DNA of 50,527 nt. Origin: an uncultured Atopobium sp. (lineage in GTDB: Bacteria > Actinomycetota > Coriobacteriia > Coriobacteriales > Atopobiaceae). Every line of letters begins with the position of its first letter. The stretch's first letter is position 1. Shown here in pieces: positions 50,214 to 50,527 of this stretch. Below the pieces are notes generated by a model. That model was not told where the DNA came from and ran no database searches. It saw nothing but the letters and a program-made list of their open reading frames with translations. Position numbers and translations under genes: made by a program. Location: contig CALIZS010000036.1 in assembly GCA_938028565.1 (NCBI GenBank), positions 1 to 50,527 on the forward strand, read 5' to 3'.

Positions 50214-50527
50214 CTAAAGAAGCCCGAGAACACCACGAACAAGACGCTCAAGATCATTTGCGTACTTCTCAGATGCCTCTTGAACACTCTTATGCGTAGT
50301 TCCGTGAGCACCAGCTGGATTTGCTGCAAGCGTCAAAGCTAACACGTTCATATCAAGAGCGCGCGCCATAATGACCTCAAGAGCTGTGGAAACACCAACG
50401 TAAGAGACGCCAAAGCTGCGAAGCATAGCAACCTCTGCAGGAGTTTCAAAGTTTGGTCCCAAAAGACCAGCAAAAACACCCTCATTGAGCTCAATATTAA
50501 GGTCATCCGCTACGCCACGCGCAAGCG
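50214..50527 (-). CDS. Purine nucleoside phosphorylase, partial
   Basis: The C-terminal 103 residues of a nucleoside phosphorylase; the frame is open to the right edge (last full codon at 50525). LLGPNFETPAEVAMLRSFG, VGVSTALEVIMARALDMNVLAL and the Asn/Gly-rich AANPAGAHG are the family motifs for base and ribose binding. It splits purine nucleosides with phosphate in nucleoside salvage. The family signature usually reads VGMST; here it is VGVST. The N terminus and context lie outside the window. Confidence 0.85.
   Translation of the reverse strand, partial: LARGVADDLNIELNEGVFAGLLGPNFETPAEVAMLRSFGVSYVGVSTALEVIMARALDMNVLALTLAANPAGAHGTTHKSVQEASEKYANDLERLVRGVLGLL

Noticed and set aside
1..50527. 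CRISPR arrays, insertion sequences, prophage or integrase genes
   Set aside because: None seen: no regularly spaced repeats, no transposase or integrase motifs, and gene order looks like a normal chromosome.

Overview
The window comes from a bacterial chromosome of moderate GC (mid-40s by eye) with short intergenic gaps, Tat-type lipoprotein signals, an LPXTG wall protein, a TTG-started rpsA and Fe-S/anaerobe-type genes. Gene content and protein style suggest an actinobacterial coriobacterium, most likely Atopobiaceae (Lancefieldella/Atopobium-like). This assignment is inferred from protein style, not from a marker gene.

Layout. 1-13.7 kb: all three nucleotide-excision-repair genes lie here. 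A tight minus-strand operon runs uvrA-ybaK-murJ-uvrC (uvrC cut by the left edge), and uvrB sits behind a LexA-like box. Around them are a YhcH family gene, an Mrp Fe-S carrier ATPase and two FAD oxidoreductases. 13.9-16.6 kb: a TPR protein converges on coaE. 16.6-19.2 kb: a NitT/SsuABC-type importer whose ATPase has an altered Walker A. 19.3-22.5 kb: an M42 peptidase, peptidase T and a class I glutamine amidotransferase-like hydrolase. 22.7-30.3 kb: an Opp peptide importer with two paralogous OppA lipoproteins. 30.6-33.8 kb: an LPXTG protein and ribosomal protein S1.

34.0-44.8 kb is the most interesting part, an iron/redox island. It holds a membrane-anchored HMA protein, a flavodoxin and a DUF3793 protein in one operon. 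Next comes a two-gene fezAB-like ferrosome locus: a small glycine-zipper membrane protein, then a P1B-6-type ATPase with an R-X8-GRIR N terminus and an SCA membrane motif. It continues with divergent gpx-ohrR-CDF genes and feoA-feoA-feoB with an unusually large FeoB loop. Several promoters carry DtxR/IdeR-like dyads. Two related structured RNA elements with the same CCCTCTCC loop lie in this island, so it may form one iron-responsive regulon with RNA-level control. Iron import (Feo), metal storage or export (Fez-like), manganese or iron efflux (CDF) and peroxide defence (Gpx/OhrR) would work together here.

45-50.5 kb: PEP carboxylase, a polysaccharide-flippase-like membrane protein, a glutaredoxin-like protein, tRNA-Thr(CGT) and a partial purine nucleoside phosphorylase.

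Across the window the 8-mer TTCTCGCC/GGCGAGAA occurs at least 18 times (about 1.5 expected by chance), in three cases as inverted pairs at gene ends. This resembles a DNA-uptake-type or architectural repeat.
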